In this document: positions 1 through 7,279 of the stretch, piece by piece
How positions within the stretch are numbered: the stretch's first letter is position 1
How the letters are laid out: each line of letters opens with the position of its first letter
Assembly (NCBI GenBank): GCA_045585835.1
Contig: JAZMZG010000003.1
Coordinates: forward strand, 1-11,449
Source: CALCTE01 sp045585835
GTDB lineage: Bacteria > Bacillota > Clostridia > Oscillospirales > CAG-272
Direction: 5' to 3'
Length of the DNA: 11,449 nt
Notes under the pieces: model-generated
Seen by the model: only the letters and a program-made list of their open reading frames with translations
What the model was told of the DNA's origin: nothing
The model's database searches: none
Position numbers and translations under genes: made by a program

Positions 1-141
1 GAGATATCGTGGACGAAGGGTGATTTGGTGGGCATATACGAGCTGTTTTCGGACAGCGGTCAGCTTTACCGAAAGCGTCCCACGAATTCCGAGTTTATTG
101 CTCTTGCCGCAGATAACATCAGGCTTAAAAGCTTACTTTAA
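1..141 (+). CDS. C-terminal end of an unidentified protein (partial)
   Basis: An open frame enters from the left edge in frame 1 and stops at TAA (139-141), leaving 46 residues of a longer protein. The visible part begins EISWTKGDLVGIYELFSDSG and ends NIRLKSLL. It is mixed hydrophobic and charged, with no membrane segment, repeat or cysteine motif. I do not recognise the family and assign no function. Codon use resembles the his genes, and a strong terminator follows 36 nt after the stop, as expected for the last gene of a transcription unit. It is read as a real gene end mainly because of that terminator and the open frame across the edge. Confidence 0.6.
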   Translation, partial: EISWTKGDLVGIYELFSDSGQLYRKRPTNSEFIALAADNIRLKSLL

Positions 142-177
142 CGTGTACGATATATAGATTTTCAATATTGAGCATAT

Positions 178-210
178 AAAAAGCGGGAGGCTGTAAATCT
201 CCCGCTTTTT
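178..210 (+). terminator. Intrinsic terminator, probably bidirectional
   Basis: A perfect 12-bp stem is visible: AAAAAGCGGGAG (178-189) pairs with CTCCCGCTTTTT (199-210) around a 9-nt loop. The GC core flanked by A-run and T-run is the classic rho-independent form. Because the A and T runs are symmetric it could also stop transcription from the other strand. It ends the transcript of the gene at 1-141 and separates it from the histidine operon. Confidence 0.9.
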
Positions 211-304
211 ATATAAGATAATTTTTATGGCTTTAATTATTGCATTTATAATGATGGAATGGTACAATAAATAAAATGGGCAAGTTTTTTATTCAGGGTT
301 ACAG

Positions 305-626
305 ATGAAGGTATTGGTCATATCGGGAAGGCCTGATGGAAATACAGCATTACATGTCAGACGTTTGGCTTTTTTGGAAAAAACTTTCCGGAGGACATTT
401 TCGATGTGCTGCACGTAGGTGCGCATATAGTCGCTTTAAAAAGGATACGTCATCTGTGCTCGGTGCGATAAGCAAGGCTGAGCTTTTTGATGTTTTGCTA
501 TACGTTTATTGCACTGTATCGGATCCACCGTTTTATAAGGCTTTTGAAGGAAAGCGACGTGCCCCTATGAGAATTTGTTTTCGCAAATGGATGCGAAAAA
601 TAGTTCAAATAAATAAAAATAATTGA
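305..626 (+). pseudogene. Probable decayed flavodoxin / NADPH-dependent FMN reductase-like gene
   Basis: An ATG at 305 opens MKVLVISGRPDGNTA, which resembles the phosphate-binding start of flavodoxin-fold FMN reductases (MKVLVISGSPRxxGNTA). That frame stops at TAG (416-418) after 37 residues. The plausible continuation jumps frame: NFPEDIFDVLHVGAHIVA (from 382, frame 1), then VICARCDKQG with a CxxC motif (from 449, back in the first frame), which ends at TGA (479-481). A third frame then runs open to 626. The first shift lies near homopolymers at 371-384. An alternative is one intact 96-aa ORF (336-626) with GGAAGG 4 nt upstream, but its protein looks random and basic. The family assignment rests on short motifs and is tentative. 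Confidence 0.4.
578..599. repeat. Perfect 8-bp inverted repeat
   Basis: TTTTCGCA (578-585) and TGCGAAAA (592-599) form a perfect stem around a 6-nt loop. No T-run follows on either strand, so it is not a convincing intrinsic terminator. It sits at the 3' end of the decayed gene, 35 nt before the his promoter. Its role is unknown; it may be the remnant of that gene's old 3' end. Confidence 0.5.
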
Positions 627-634
627 AAAAACTA

Positions 635-663
635 TTGACTTTATCAAGATAAAGTGATAAAAT
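635..663 (+). promoter_or_regulatory. Sigma-A promoter of the histidine operon
   Basis: A -35 box TTGACT (635-640) is followed after exactly 17 nt by a -10 box TAAAAT (658-663), each one base from consensus. Transcription should begin near 670, giving a leader of only about 43 nt before the hisZG ATG at 713. That is far too short for a T-box riboswitch or a peptide attenuator, so control of this operon is more likely to act on initiation. The hisZG ribosome binding site GAGGAAG lies at 702-708. Confidence 0.8.
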
Positions 664-669
664 GATAAA
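638..669. promoter_or_regulatory. Candidate operator overlapping the his promoter
   Basis: ACTTTATC (638-645) and GATAAAGT (648-655) are perfect inverted repeats separated by AA. They fill the space between the -35 and -10 boxes. GATAAA recurs at 648, 656 and 664, in exact 8-bp phase, running through the -10 box. A dimeric repressor bound here would block RNA polymerase. TrpR-like HisR (YerC) proteins are known or predicted regulators of histidine genes in Firmicutes and are one candidate, but I cannot confirm that this matches their site. The operator role is inferred from symmetry and position only. Confidence 0.5.
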
Positions 670-712
670 CAAGTTTCTTGATGAGGGACAAATACGGTTT
701 TGAGGAAGAACT

Positions 713-2278
713 ATGAATTTTGATCAGAGTATACTTAAAAACGACGAAAAGGCGATATTTACTTTAAGAAGTCTTTATCAAGGCAAGGGGTATCGCCGTT
801 TCAGAATGAGCAAGTTTGAGGAATACGACCTTTATTCCGCCAACAAGGAGATGCTCGTTTCGGAGGGCGTTATCACCTTTAACGACACGGACGGACGCCT
901 TCTTGCATTAAAGCCCGACGTCACTCTTTCCATAATAAAGAACTCTCTTGCCGAAAATAAAAAGGTTGAGAAGCTTTACTATAACGAAAACGTCTATCGT
1001 ATAAGCGACGATTCTCACTCATATAAGGAGATAATGCAAACGGGCGTTGAGTGCATAGGCGATATTGGAGAGTGTGACATAAAAGAGGTCGTACTGCTTG
1101 CCGCAGAAAGCCTTGAGGCGATATGCGACGATTACAAGCTTTGTATTTCGGATGTTGCTTTGGTAGAGGGACTTTTAAAAGACAACGGCATAGAAAACGC
1201 TTTGTATTCACAAGTATTTGCCGCTTTGGAGGATAAGAACTTCCACGCACTTGAGGGAATTTTGGGCGGTGATGCGCTTTATGCAGTAAGTAAGCTTTTT
1301 TCGGTGGGAAAAACAAGCGGTGAGATTTATGAGGATATAAAGTCCGCTATAAAGAGCGAAGAAACGTTCCTTGCGCTTGAAAGACTGAAGGCTATCGCCG
1401 ATGCGCTCGATACCGAATTTGCCGGCAGAGCCGTAATAGATTTTAGCGTTACAAGCGGCGGATATTACAGCGGCGTTATCTTTAAGGGCTACATAAACGG
1501 CATCGCATCAAAGGTGCTTTCGGGCGGTCAGTACGATAAGCTTTTAAAGAAAATGGGCAAGAATGCCTCAGCAATAGGCTTTGCGGTATATCTCGATACG
1601 CTTGACAGACGTATGGACACAGACGAAAAAGGTGATGACAAGACCTTTATAAACGTTGCGCTTCCGAAAGGAAGGCTCGGCGAGAAGGTCTACGATATTT
1701 TTGAAAATGCAGGCTTTGACTGTCCTTCGATAAAAGAAAATAACAGAAAACTCGTATTTGAAAACGAAGAAGTCGGCATAAGGTTTTTCTGGGTAAAGCC
1801 CTCGGACGTTGCGATATACGTCGAAAGAGGCGCGGCAGATATAGGCGTTGTCGGAAAGGATATACTTCTTGAATATTCGCCCGACGTGTATGAGCTTCTC
1901 GATATGAACATCGGAAAATGCAGAATGGCGGTAGCCGCAAAGAAGGATTTTTGCGACGACGATTCAAAGGTGCTTCGAGTTGCCACAAAGTTTTCAAACG
2001 TTGCAAAAAAGTATTACGGCGAGCGAAGCAGAGATATCGACATAATCCATCTAAACGGCTCTATAGAGCTTGCACCTTTGCTTAATCTTTCAGACGTTAT
2101 AGTGGATATCGTCGAAACGGGAAAGACACTTCTTGAAAACGATCTCGTGCCCTATGAAACGATATTTGATATAAGCGCAAGGCTTGTATCGAATAAGTCA
2201 TCTTACAGCTTTAAGACGCAAAAGATAGAAAAAATACGGAAGGCACTTGCAAAACAGGTGATGAAAAACGATGATTAA
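713..2278 (+). CDS. hisZG: HisZ-HisG fusion: ATP phosphoribosyltransferase regulatory plus catalytic subunit
   Basis: It catalyses the first step of histidine synthesis, ATP + PRPP to phosphoribosyl-ATP, and is the expected target of histidine feedback. The 521-residue protein has two modules. Residues 1-300 are HisZ, a paralogue of the histidyl-tRNA synthetase core: LKPDVTLSIIK (66-76), YYNENVYRI (89-97), QTGVECIG (109-116), GGYYSGVIFKGY (249-260) and VLSGGQYDKLL (268-278). Residues 312-521 are short-form HisG: FINVALPKGRLG (312-323), ERGAADIGVVGKD (371-383) and the PRPP-binding stretch DVIVDIVETGKTLLENDL (461-478). The linker 298-311 is short and polar. HisZ and HisG are normally separate proteins that form a hetero-octamer, so fusion would fix a 1:1 ratio. 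No ribosome binding site precedes the in-frame ATG at 1613, so separate HisG synthesis is unlikely. The start is set by GAGGAAG at 702-708. Confidence 0.93.
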   Translation: MNFDQSILKNDEKAIFTLRSLYQGKGYRRFRMSKFEEYDLYSANKEMLVSEGVITFNDTDGRLLALKPDVTLSIIKNSLAENKKVEKLYYNENVYRISDDSHSYKEIMQTGVECIGDIGECDIKEVVLLAAESLEAICDDYKLCISDVALVEGLLKDNGIENALYSQVFAALEDKNFHALEGILGGDALYAVSKLFSVGKTSGEIYEDIKSAIKSEETFLALERLKAIADALDTEFAGRAVIDFSVTSGGYYSGVIFKGYINGIASKVLSGGQYDKLLKKMGKNASAIGFAVYLDTLDRRMDTDEKGDDKTFINVALPKGRLGEKVYDIFENAGFDCPSIKENNRKLVFENEEVGIRFFWVKPSDVAIYVERGAADIGVVGKDILLEYSPDVYELLDMNIGKCRMAVAAKKDFCDDDSKVLRVATKFSNVAKKYYGERSRDIDIIHLNGSIELAPLLNLSDVIVDIVETGKTLLENDLVPYETIFDISARLVSNKSSYSFKTQKIEKIRKALAKQVMKNDD

Positions 2279-3551
2279 GATAATGAAATACGGCGAAATA
2301 TCCAAGGACGAGATATTTGCAAGAACACAAAGCGAGGTCGACGTTTCTTCGATAGTGTCCGATATAATTGCAGACGTCAGAAAAAGAGGCGATGAGGCTT
2401 TATTTGAGTATTGCAAAAAATTTGACAAAGCAGAGCTTGAAAGCCTTGAGGTTAGCGCCGAAGAGATAGAAGAGGCTTTCGGGCTTGTCGACGAGGAATT
2501 TATAAAGACCGTAGAGGAAGCTGCGGAAAATATAAGAAATTTCCACCAAAAGCAAGTGCGTAACAGCTTTATCATAAACGACAAAGACGGCGTCGTTACA
2601 GGTCAGAAGGTCACGCCCATTGAAAAGGTCGGACTTTACGTGCCCGGCGGCACGGCGGCTTATCCGTCAACGGTGCTTATGGACAGTATTCCCGCCAAAA
2701 TAGCGGGCTGTGAGCAGATATGCATTACGACACCGCCCTCAAAGGACGGCAAGGTAAATCCCGCAATACTTGCGGCGGCAAAGATAGCGGGCGTTGACCG
2801 CATTTTCAAAATAGGTGGCGCACAGGCAGTGGCGGCACTTGCATACGGCACAAAGAGCGTGCCGAAGGTCGATAAGATAGTAGGCCCCGGCAACGCCTTC
2901 GTTGCGGAGGCGAAAAGACAGGTATTCGGACTTGTTTCGATAGATATGATAGCGGGTCCGAGCGAGATACTCGTTATTGCAGACAAAAACAGTAATCCCT
3001 CCTTCGTTGCCGCAGACCTTCTTTCACAGGCAGAGCACGATAAGATGGCAAGCGCCGTACTCGTTACGGAAAGCGCAGAGCTTTCCAAAGCGGTGTCTGA
3101 CGAGATAGAAAGACAGCTTGAGCTTTTGCCGAGAAAAGAGATAGCGAGAGCATCTATAGACAACAACGGTAAAATTATAATCGCAGAGGATATAAATGCG
3201 GTGCTTGAGGTCGCAAACGAAATAGCGCCCGAGCATTTGGAATTATGCGTGGACAACCCCTTCGATTATCTTGATAAGGTGAAGAATGCGGGAAGTATTT
3301 TTATGGGACGCTATTGCCCCGAGGCGCTCGGTGACTATTTTGCGGGCCCCAACCACACGCTTCCCACGTCGGGAACGGCAAGATTTTCAAGTCCTCTTTC
3401 CGTTGATGATTTCGTCAAGAAATCGCAGTATACGTACTATACCGAAGAAGCTTTGAAAAAGGTCTACAAAAAGGTTGAGATGTTTGCAGAGCGCGAAGGA
3501 CTTTCGGCACACGCAAGAAGTGCTACGGTAAGATTTGAGGAAATAAAATGA
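2271..3551 (+). CDS. hisD: Histidinol dehydrogenase
   Basis: It performs the last two oxidations of the pathway, histidinol to histidine, with two NAD+ and a zinc ion. The 426-residue protein is full length for the family. The usual landmarks are present: GLYVPGGTAAYPS (121-133), IGGAQAVAALAYGT (181-194), KIVGPGN (202-208) and IDMIAGPSEIL (224-234). By alignment with the E. coli enzyme, the zinc ligands should be Q253 and H256 (LLSQAEHD), D355 (GDYFAGPNH) and H414 (GLSAHARSA). The catalytic pair is E321-H322 (APEHLEL). It starts 8 nt inside the end of hisZG. AGGTGAT (2256-2262) lies 8 nt upstream, so the ATG at 2271 is preferred over the one at 2283. Translational coupling with hisZG is likely. 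Confidence 0.97.
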   Translation: MIKIMKYGEISKDEIFARTQSEVDVSSIVSDIIADVRKRGDEALFEYCKKFDKAELESLEVSAEEIEEAFGLVDEEFIKTVEEAAENIRNFHQKQVRNSFIINDKDGVVTGQKVTPIEKVGLYVPGGTAAYPSTVLMDSIPAKIAGCEQICITTPPSKDGKVNPAILAAAKIAGVDRIFKIGGAQAVAALAYGTKSVPKVDKIVGPGNAFVAEAKRQVFGLVSIDMIAGPSEILVIADKNSNPSFVAADLLSQAEHDKMASAVLVTESAELSKAVSDEIERQLELLPRKEIARASIDNNGKIIIAEDINAVLEVANEIAPEHLELCVDNPFDYLDKVKNAGSIFMGRYCPEALGDYFAGPNHTLPTSGTARFSSPLSVDDFVKKSQYTYYTEEALKKVYKKVEMFAEREGLSAHARSATVRFEEIK

Positions 3552-4612
3552 GCAGATTTATAAACGAGCGTCTTTCCTCTTTGGAGGAATATACGCCGGG
3601 AGAACAGCCTAAAGATAAAAAATATATAAAGCTCAACACGAACGAGTCGCCCTATCCTGCACCGCAAGGTGTAATTGATGCGGTAAATAGGGACGTTATT
3701 GCAAATTTAAGGCTCTATTGCGACCCCGAAGCTACGGCTTTGAAAAACGCCATAGCAGAGCATTACGGTATGAGCGCAGAAAACGTATTTTTGACAAACG
3801 GAAGTGACGATATTTTAAATTTTGCGTTCCTTGCGTTTGGTGCACACGGCGTCGTATTCCCCGATATAAGCTACGGCTTTTACGAGGTGTTTGCCCGTTT
3901 TCACGGACTTGACTTTGAAATTTTGCCGCTTCGCGAAGATTTCACGGTAAATACTCAAGATTATATGGGCAGAGAGGGAAAGCTTCTTGTTTTGGCAAAC
4001 CCCAATGCGCCCACGGGAATAGCACTTTCGCTTTGCGAGGTGGAAAATATTGTAAAATCAAACCCAAACTGCGTAGTGCTTATAGACGAGGCGTACGTTG
4101 ATTTCGGCGGCGAAAGCTGTGCACAGCTTACCAAGAAATATGACAATCTCCTATGTGTACAGACGTTTTCCAAATCACGCAGTATGGCGGGTGCAAGGCT
4201 CGGATTTGCGTTTGCCGACAAAGAGCTTATACGTGACCTTGAAAAGATAAAGTATTCGACAAACCCCTACAATATAAATTCCGTAACGCAAACAGCGGGC
4301 GTTGCCGCGATAACGCAAGATGCTTACTTTAAAGAAAACTGCAAGAGGATAATCGATACAAGAGCGTTCGTAACAGCAGAGCTTGAAAAGCTCGGATTTA
4401 CGCTCACAGAGTCAAAAGCAAACTTCATATTTGCAAAAAGCAACCGTATAGGCGGCAAGGAGCTTTATCTTGCGTTAAAGGAAAAGGGCGTTTTAATAAG
4501 GCATTTTGAAAAGCCGAGAATAAAGGACTATAACCGTATTACGATAGGAAGCAGAGAGGAAATGGAAATATTCCTCGAAAAAGTAAAAGAAATATTGGGA
4601 GAATTAAAATGA
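3548..4612 (+). CDS. hisC: Histidinol-phosphate aminotransferase
   Basis: A PLP enzyme of fold type I that transfers an amino group from glutamate to imidazole-acetol phosphate, giving histidinol phosphate. The 354 residues include KLNTNESPYPAP (28-39), LTNGSDDILN (82-91), the cofactor-contact stretch NPNAPTG (151-157), D180 (LIDEAYVDF), the Schiff-base lysine K209 (TFSKSRSMAGARLGF) and R217. The C-terminal arginine for substrate carboxylate or phosphate is probably R336 (ITIGSREE). It overlaps hisD by 4 nt (ATGA), with GAGG at 3537-3540 as its ribosome site. In B. subtilis the HisC enzyme also makes Phe and Tyr. No other aminotransferase lies in this window, so HisC may serve the aromatic genes downstream as well; that dual role is inference. 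Confidence 0.95.
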   Translation: MSRFINERLSSLEEYTPGEQPKDKKYIKLNTNESPYPAPQGVIDAVNRDVIANLRLYCDPEATALKNAIAEHYGMSAENVFLTNGSDDILNFAFLAFGAHGVVFPDISYGFYEVFARFHGLDFEILPLREDFTVNTQDYMGREGKLLVLANPNAPTGIALSLCEVENIVKSNPNCVVLIDEAYVDFGGESCAQLTKKYDNLLCVQTFSKSRSMAGARLGFAFADKELIRDLEKIKYSTNPYNINSVTQTAGVAAITQDAYFKENCKRIIDTRAFVTAELEKLGFTLTESKANFIFAKSNRIGGKELYLALKEKGVLIRHFEKPRIKDYNRITIGSREEMEIFLEKVKEILGELK

Positions 4613-5196
4613 GACAGGCACAAATCAAGCGCAAGACCGCAGAAACGGATATTGAAATCAGCATAAATCTTGACGGAGAGGGCAAGGCGGATATTTCTAC
4701 GGGATGCGGATTTTTCGACCATATGCTTACCCTTTTTGCCCACCACGCACGTTTTGATCTTACGGTCAAGGCGATAGGCGATACGAACGTTGACTACCAC
4801 CACACCGTTGAGGACGTGGGAATCGCACTCGGCACTCTTATTCTTAAAGCGCTCGGCGAAAAGAAAGGCATAACCCGCTACGGAAATACGATACTTCCCA
4901 TGGACGAGGCGCTTATTTTGGCGGCTGTGGATATTTCGGGTAGAGCGCACCTTGCGTATGGGCTTGATATACCTTCATATAAGGTGGGTGACTTCGATAC
5001 GGAGCTTTGCGAAGAATTTTTCGTAAGCCTCACAAGAAACGCACTTATCACCCTTCACATAAAACAGCTTGCGGGGACAAACTCGCACCACATAATAGAG
5101 GGAGCGTTCAAGGCAGTTGCACGTGCGCTTTCTGCGGCGGTCAAGACGGATCAATCTCTTGGCGATAAGGTGCCCTCAACAAAAGGAGTTCTTTGA
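4609..5196 (+). CDS. hisB: Imidazoleglycerol-phosphate dehydratase
   Basis: It dehydrates imidazole-glycerol phosphate to imidazole-acetol phosphate using a dinuclear Mn centre. At 195 residues it is the monofunctional form, without the N-terminal HAD phosphatase found in E. coli HisB. The metal-binding histidine motifs are intact: GCGFFDHML (32-40) and AHHARFDL (44-51), DYHHTVEDVGIALG (62-75, with H64, H65 and E68), and SHHIIEGAFKA (159-169, with H160, H161 and E164). It overlaps hisC by 4 nt (ATGA) and has GGGAG at 4597-4601. Lack of the phosphatase domain means histidinol phosphate must be dephosphorylated by a gene outside the window. Confidence 0.97.
   Translation: MRQAQIKRKTAETDIEISINLDGEGKADISTGCGFFDHMLTLFAHHARFDLTVKAIGDTNVDYHHTVEDVGIALGTLILKALGEKKGITRYGNTILPMDEALILAAVDISGRAHLAYGLDIPSYKVGDFDTELCEEFFVSLTRNALITLHIKQLAGTNSHHIIEGAFKAVARALSAAVKTDQSLGDKVPSTKGVL
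5182..5188 (+). promoter_or_regulatory. Ribosome binding site that sets the hisH start
   Basis: AAAGGAG at 5182-5188 is 7 nt from the ATG at 5196 but only 4 nt from the in-frame TTG at 5193. This favours ATG 5196, which also gives the usual HisH N-terminus MIAVIDYGVGN. The start then overlaps the hisB stop by one base (TGATG). Confidence 0.75.
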
Positions 5197-5804
5197 TGAT
5201 AGCGGTAATTGACTACGGTGTCGGAAACCTCTTTTCCCTCACGTCATCGCTTAAAGCCGTAGGCGCAGAAGCTGTGGTTACAAGAGATGAAGACGTGATA
5301 AAATCCGCTCAAAAGCTCATACTTCCCGGTGTGGGGGCGTTTGAGGACGCAAGAAAAAAGCTTTCCGAGGGCGGACTTGATAGGCTCATCACGGAAGAGG
5401 TGGGAAAAGGTAAGCCGATAATGGGTATATGCCTTGGTATGCAGCTTTTATTTGAAAAAAGCTACGAGTACGGAGAGCACGAGGGACTTGGCTTTTTAAA
5501 GGGTGACATCGTGCCCATGAAGGACAGCATTCCCGATAATTTAAAGATTCCGCACATCGGCTGGAACGGACTTATCTTCAAAAAGGACAGCGCGCTTTTT
5601 AAGTATATAAAGGACGGCGACTTCGTTTACTTCGTCCATTCGTTTTACGCCGAGGGCGTAGGTGATGCGCTTCTTGCTACGAGCGAGTACGGTAAAGAGC
5701 TTACGGCGGCGGTGGCAAAAGATAACGTCTACGGCTGTCAGTTCCACCCCGAAAAGAGCGGCGAGGTCGGACTTAATATTTTAAGAGGATTTAAGGATCT
5801 ATGA
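5196..5804 (+). CDS. hisH: Imidazole glycerol phosphate synthase, glutaminase subunit
   Basis: A class I glutamine amidotransferase that releases ammonia from glutamine and passes it to HisF. From ATG 5196 it is 202 residues, the normal family size. It begins MIAVIDYGVGNLFS, as most HisH do. The catalytic triad is visible: C79 in GICLGMQLLFE, with H184 and E186 in CQFHPEKSGEVG. LPGVGAF (43-49) forms part of the oxyanion region. HPEKS is the usual HisH C-terminal motif and separates it from TrpG/PabA. A TTG at 5193 could add one residue but is poorly spaced from the ribosome site. It overlaps hisA by 4 nt; its partner HisF is two genes downstream. Confidence 0.95.
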   Translation: MIAVIDYGVGNLFSLTSSLKAVGAEAVVTRDEDVIKSAQKLILPGVGAFEDARKKLSEGGLDRLITEEVGKGKPIMGICLGMQLLFEKSYEYGEHEGLGFLKGDIVPMKDSIPDNLKIPHIGWNGLIFKKDSALFKYIKDGDFVYFVHSFYAEGVGDALLATSEYGKELTAAVAKDNVYGCQFHPEKSGEVGLNILRGFKDL

Positions 5805-6514
5805 TAATTTTTCCCGCAATAGATTTATATGAAGGCAAGGCGGTGCGCCTTTATAAAGGCAACTACGATAAGATGACCGTCTACAGCGAAAATCCCGTAG
5901 AGGTTGCAAGAGCGTTCAAAAAAAGCGGCGCGGAGTATATCCACCTCGTTGATTTGGAGGGTGCAAGATACGGCACTACTCCGAATATTGATACGGTGGA
6001 AAAAATTGTAAAGGGCGTCGGACTTTTTTGCGAGATAGGCGGCGGCATAAGAGATATCAAAACGGTCGATGCCTACCTTGAAAGAGGAGTTGGCAGAGTG
6101 ATACTCGGTACGGCTGCGGTAAAGGACGAGGCGTTTTTAAGAAAGGCAGTCGAGAAATACGGCGATAAAATCGCTGTCGGTATCGACATAAAGGACGGCT
6201 ACGTTGCCATAAAGGGTTGGACGGAGAAAAGCGCATATACGGCAGACGAGTTTTTCTTAAAAATGGAAAAGCTCGGCGTAAAGTACGTTATCTGCACGGA
6301 TATTTCCAAGGACGGCGCAATGCAAGGCACCAACAGAGAGCTTTACCATGAGCTTTCCAAAAAATATTCGATGTGCATTACTGCATCGGGCGGCGTTTCA
6401 AGTAAAGACGACGTTGCGGCGCTTTCGAAAATGGGACTTTACGCTGCGATAGTAGGCAAGGCTTACTATACGGGCGCTTTGACGATAGAAGATGCGTTGG
6501 AGGCGGCAAAATGA
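5801..6514 (+). CDS. hisA: ProFAR isomerase (phosphoribosylformimino-5-aminoimidazole carboxamide ribotide isomerase)
   Basis: A (beta/alpha)8 barrel enzyme that performs the Amadori rearrangement of ProFAR to PRFAR. The 237 residues show the two half-barrel repeats. The catalytic aspartates are D8 (FPAIDLYEGKAVRL) and D129 (VGIDIKDGYVAIKGWTE). A third conserved acid stretch is CTDISKDGAMQGTN (165-178). Phosphate-binding glycines lie in EIGGGIRD (78-85) and TASGGVSS (194-201). GWTE at 139-142 is typical of HisA and separates it from its paralogue HisF. The gene overlaps hisH by 4 nt (ATGA). The ribosome site is weak or crowded (AAGG at 5793-5796, AAGAGG at 5783-5788), so translation probably depends on coupling with hisH. 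Confidence 0.96.
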   Translation: MIIFPAIDLYEGKAVRLYKGNYDKMTVYSENPVEVARAFKKSGAEYIHLVDLEGARYGTTPNIDTVEKIVKGVGLFCEIGGGIRDIKTVDAYLERGVGRVILGTAAVKDEAFLRKAVEKYGDKIAVGIDIKDGYVAIKGWTEKSAYTADEFFLKMEKLGVKYVICTDISKDGAMQGTNRELYHELSKKYSMCITASGGVSSKDDVAALSKMGLYAAIVGKAYYTGALTIEDALEAAK

Positions 6515-7269
6515 TAACAAAAAGAATAATTCCCTGCCTTGACGTAAAGGACGGCAGAGTGGTAAAGGGTACGAATTTTCAAAATTTAAACGACGTTTCC
6601 TCACCCGTAGAGCTTGGAAAATACTATAGCGACTGCGGTGCGGACGAGCTTGTTTTTTACGATATAACCGCATCAAGCGACGGACGAAAGCTCTTTACCG
6701 AGATACTTACGGAGGTTGCGGAGAATATATTTATACCGCTTACCGTCGGCGGCGGCATAAATACGCTTGACGATTTTGACCGAGTTTTAAAATGCGGTGC
6801 GGATAAGGTAAGCGTAAATTCGGGTGCGATAAAAAATCCCGAGCTTATCACACAGGCAGCAAAAAAATACGGTGACCAATGCGTAGTGCTTTCTGCGGAT
6901 ATAAAGAGAGTAGACGGCGAGTTTCGAGTATTTGCCAAGGGCGGCAGAGAGGATACGGGACTTGAAGCATTGTCGTGGATAAAGCGATGCGTTTCGATGG
7001 GCGCAGGTGAGGTAGTTGTCAATTCCATCGACACGGACGGTGTAAAGAAAGGCTTTGACATCGAGCTGTTAAGGCTCGTATGTGATGCGGTTTCAGTACC
7101 CGTTATCGCCTCGGGCGGTGCGGGAAGCGCCGATGATTTCGTTTATTTGTTTAAGGAAATCCCCGATATAGACGCAGGGCTTGCCGCATCTGTATTTCAC
7201 TTCGGTCAGGTTAAAATACCCGAGTTGAAAAAGCTTCTTTTGAAAGAAAAAATCACGGTCAGAATATAG
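6511..7269 (+). CDS. hisF: Imidazole glycerol phosphate synthase, cyclase subunit
   Basis: The synthase subunit uses ammonia from HisH to convert PRFAR into imidazole-glycerol phosphate and AICAR; the latter returns to purine synthesis. It is 252 residues, the usual length. The N-terminus KRIIPCLDVKDGRVVKG (4-20) carries catalytic D11. The second catalytic aspartate is D130 in VVLSADIKRVDG. Phosphate-binding loops are LTVGGGINTLDDF (77-89) and IASGGAGSADDF (199-210). NSIDTDGVKKGFD (171-183) is a family signature. It overlaps hisA by 4 nt and has a good ribosome site, GGAGG at 6499-6503. HisF and HisA share ancestry, but VKGTNFQN (18-25) marks this one as HisF. Confidence 0.97.
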   Translation: MITKRIIPCLDVKDGRVVKGTNFQNLNDVSSPVELGKYYSDCGADELVFYDITASSDGRKLFTEILTEVAENIFIPLTVGGGINTLDDFDRVLKCGADKVSVNSGAIKNPELITQAAKKYGDQCVVLSADIKRVDGEFRVFAKGGREDTGLEALSWIKRCVSMGAGEVVVNSIDTDGVKKGFDIELLRLVCDAVSVPVIASGGAGSADDFVYLFKEIPDIDAGLAASVFHFGQVKIPELKKLLLKEKITVRI

Positions 7270-7279
7270 GAGAATAAAG

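Noticed and set aside
336..626. Intact 96-residue gene
   Set aside because: A GGAAGG precedes the ATG, but the translation looks random and basic. A better protein start (MKVLVISG) lies in another frame at 305, so a decayed gene explains the region better.
664..712. T-box or His-rich leader peptide before hisZG
   Set aside because: Only about 43 nt separate the predicted transcript start from the ATG, with no room for a T-box and no His codon run.
2660..3256. Minus-strand ORF of 198 codons
   Set aside because: It is a shadow of hisD, whose metal ligands and catalytic residues lie on the + strand over the same bases.
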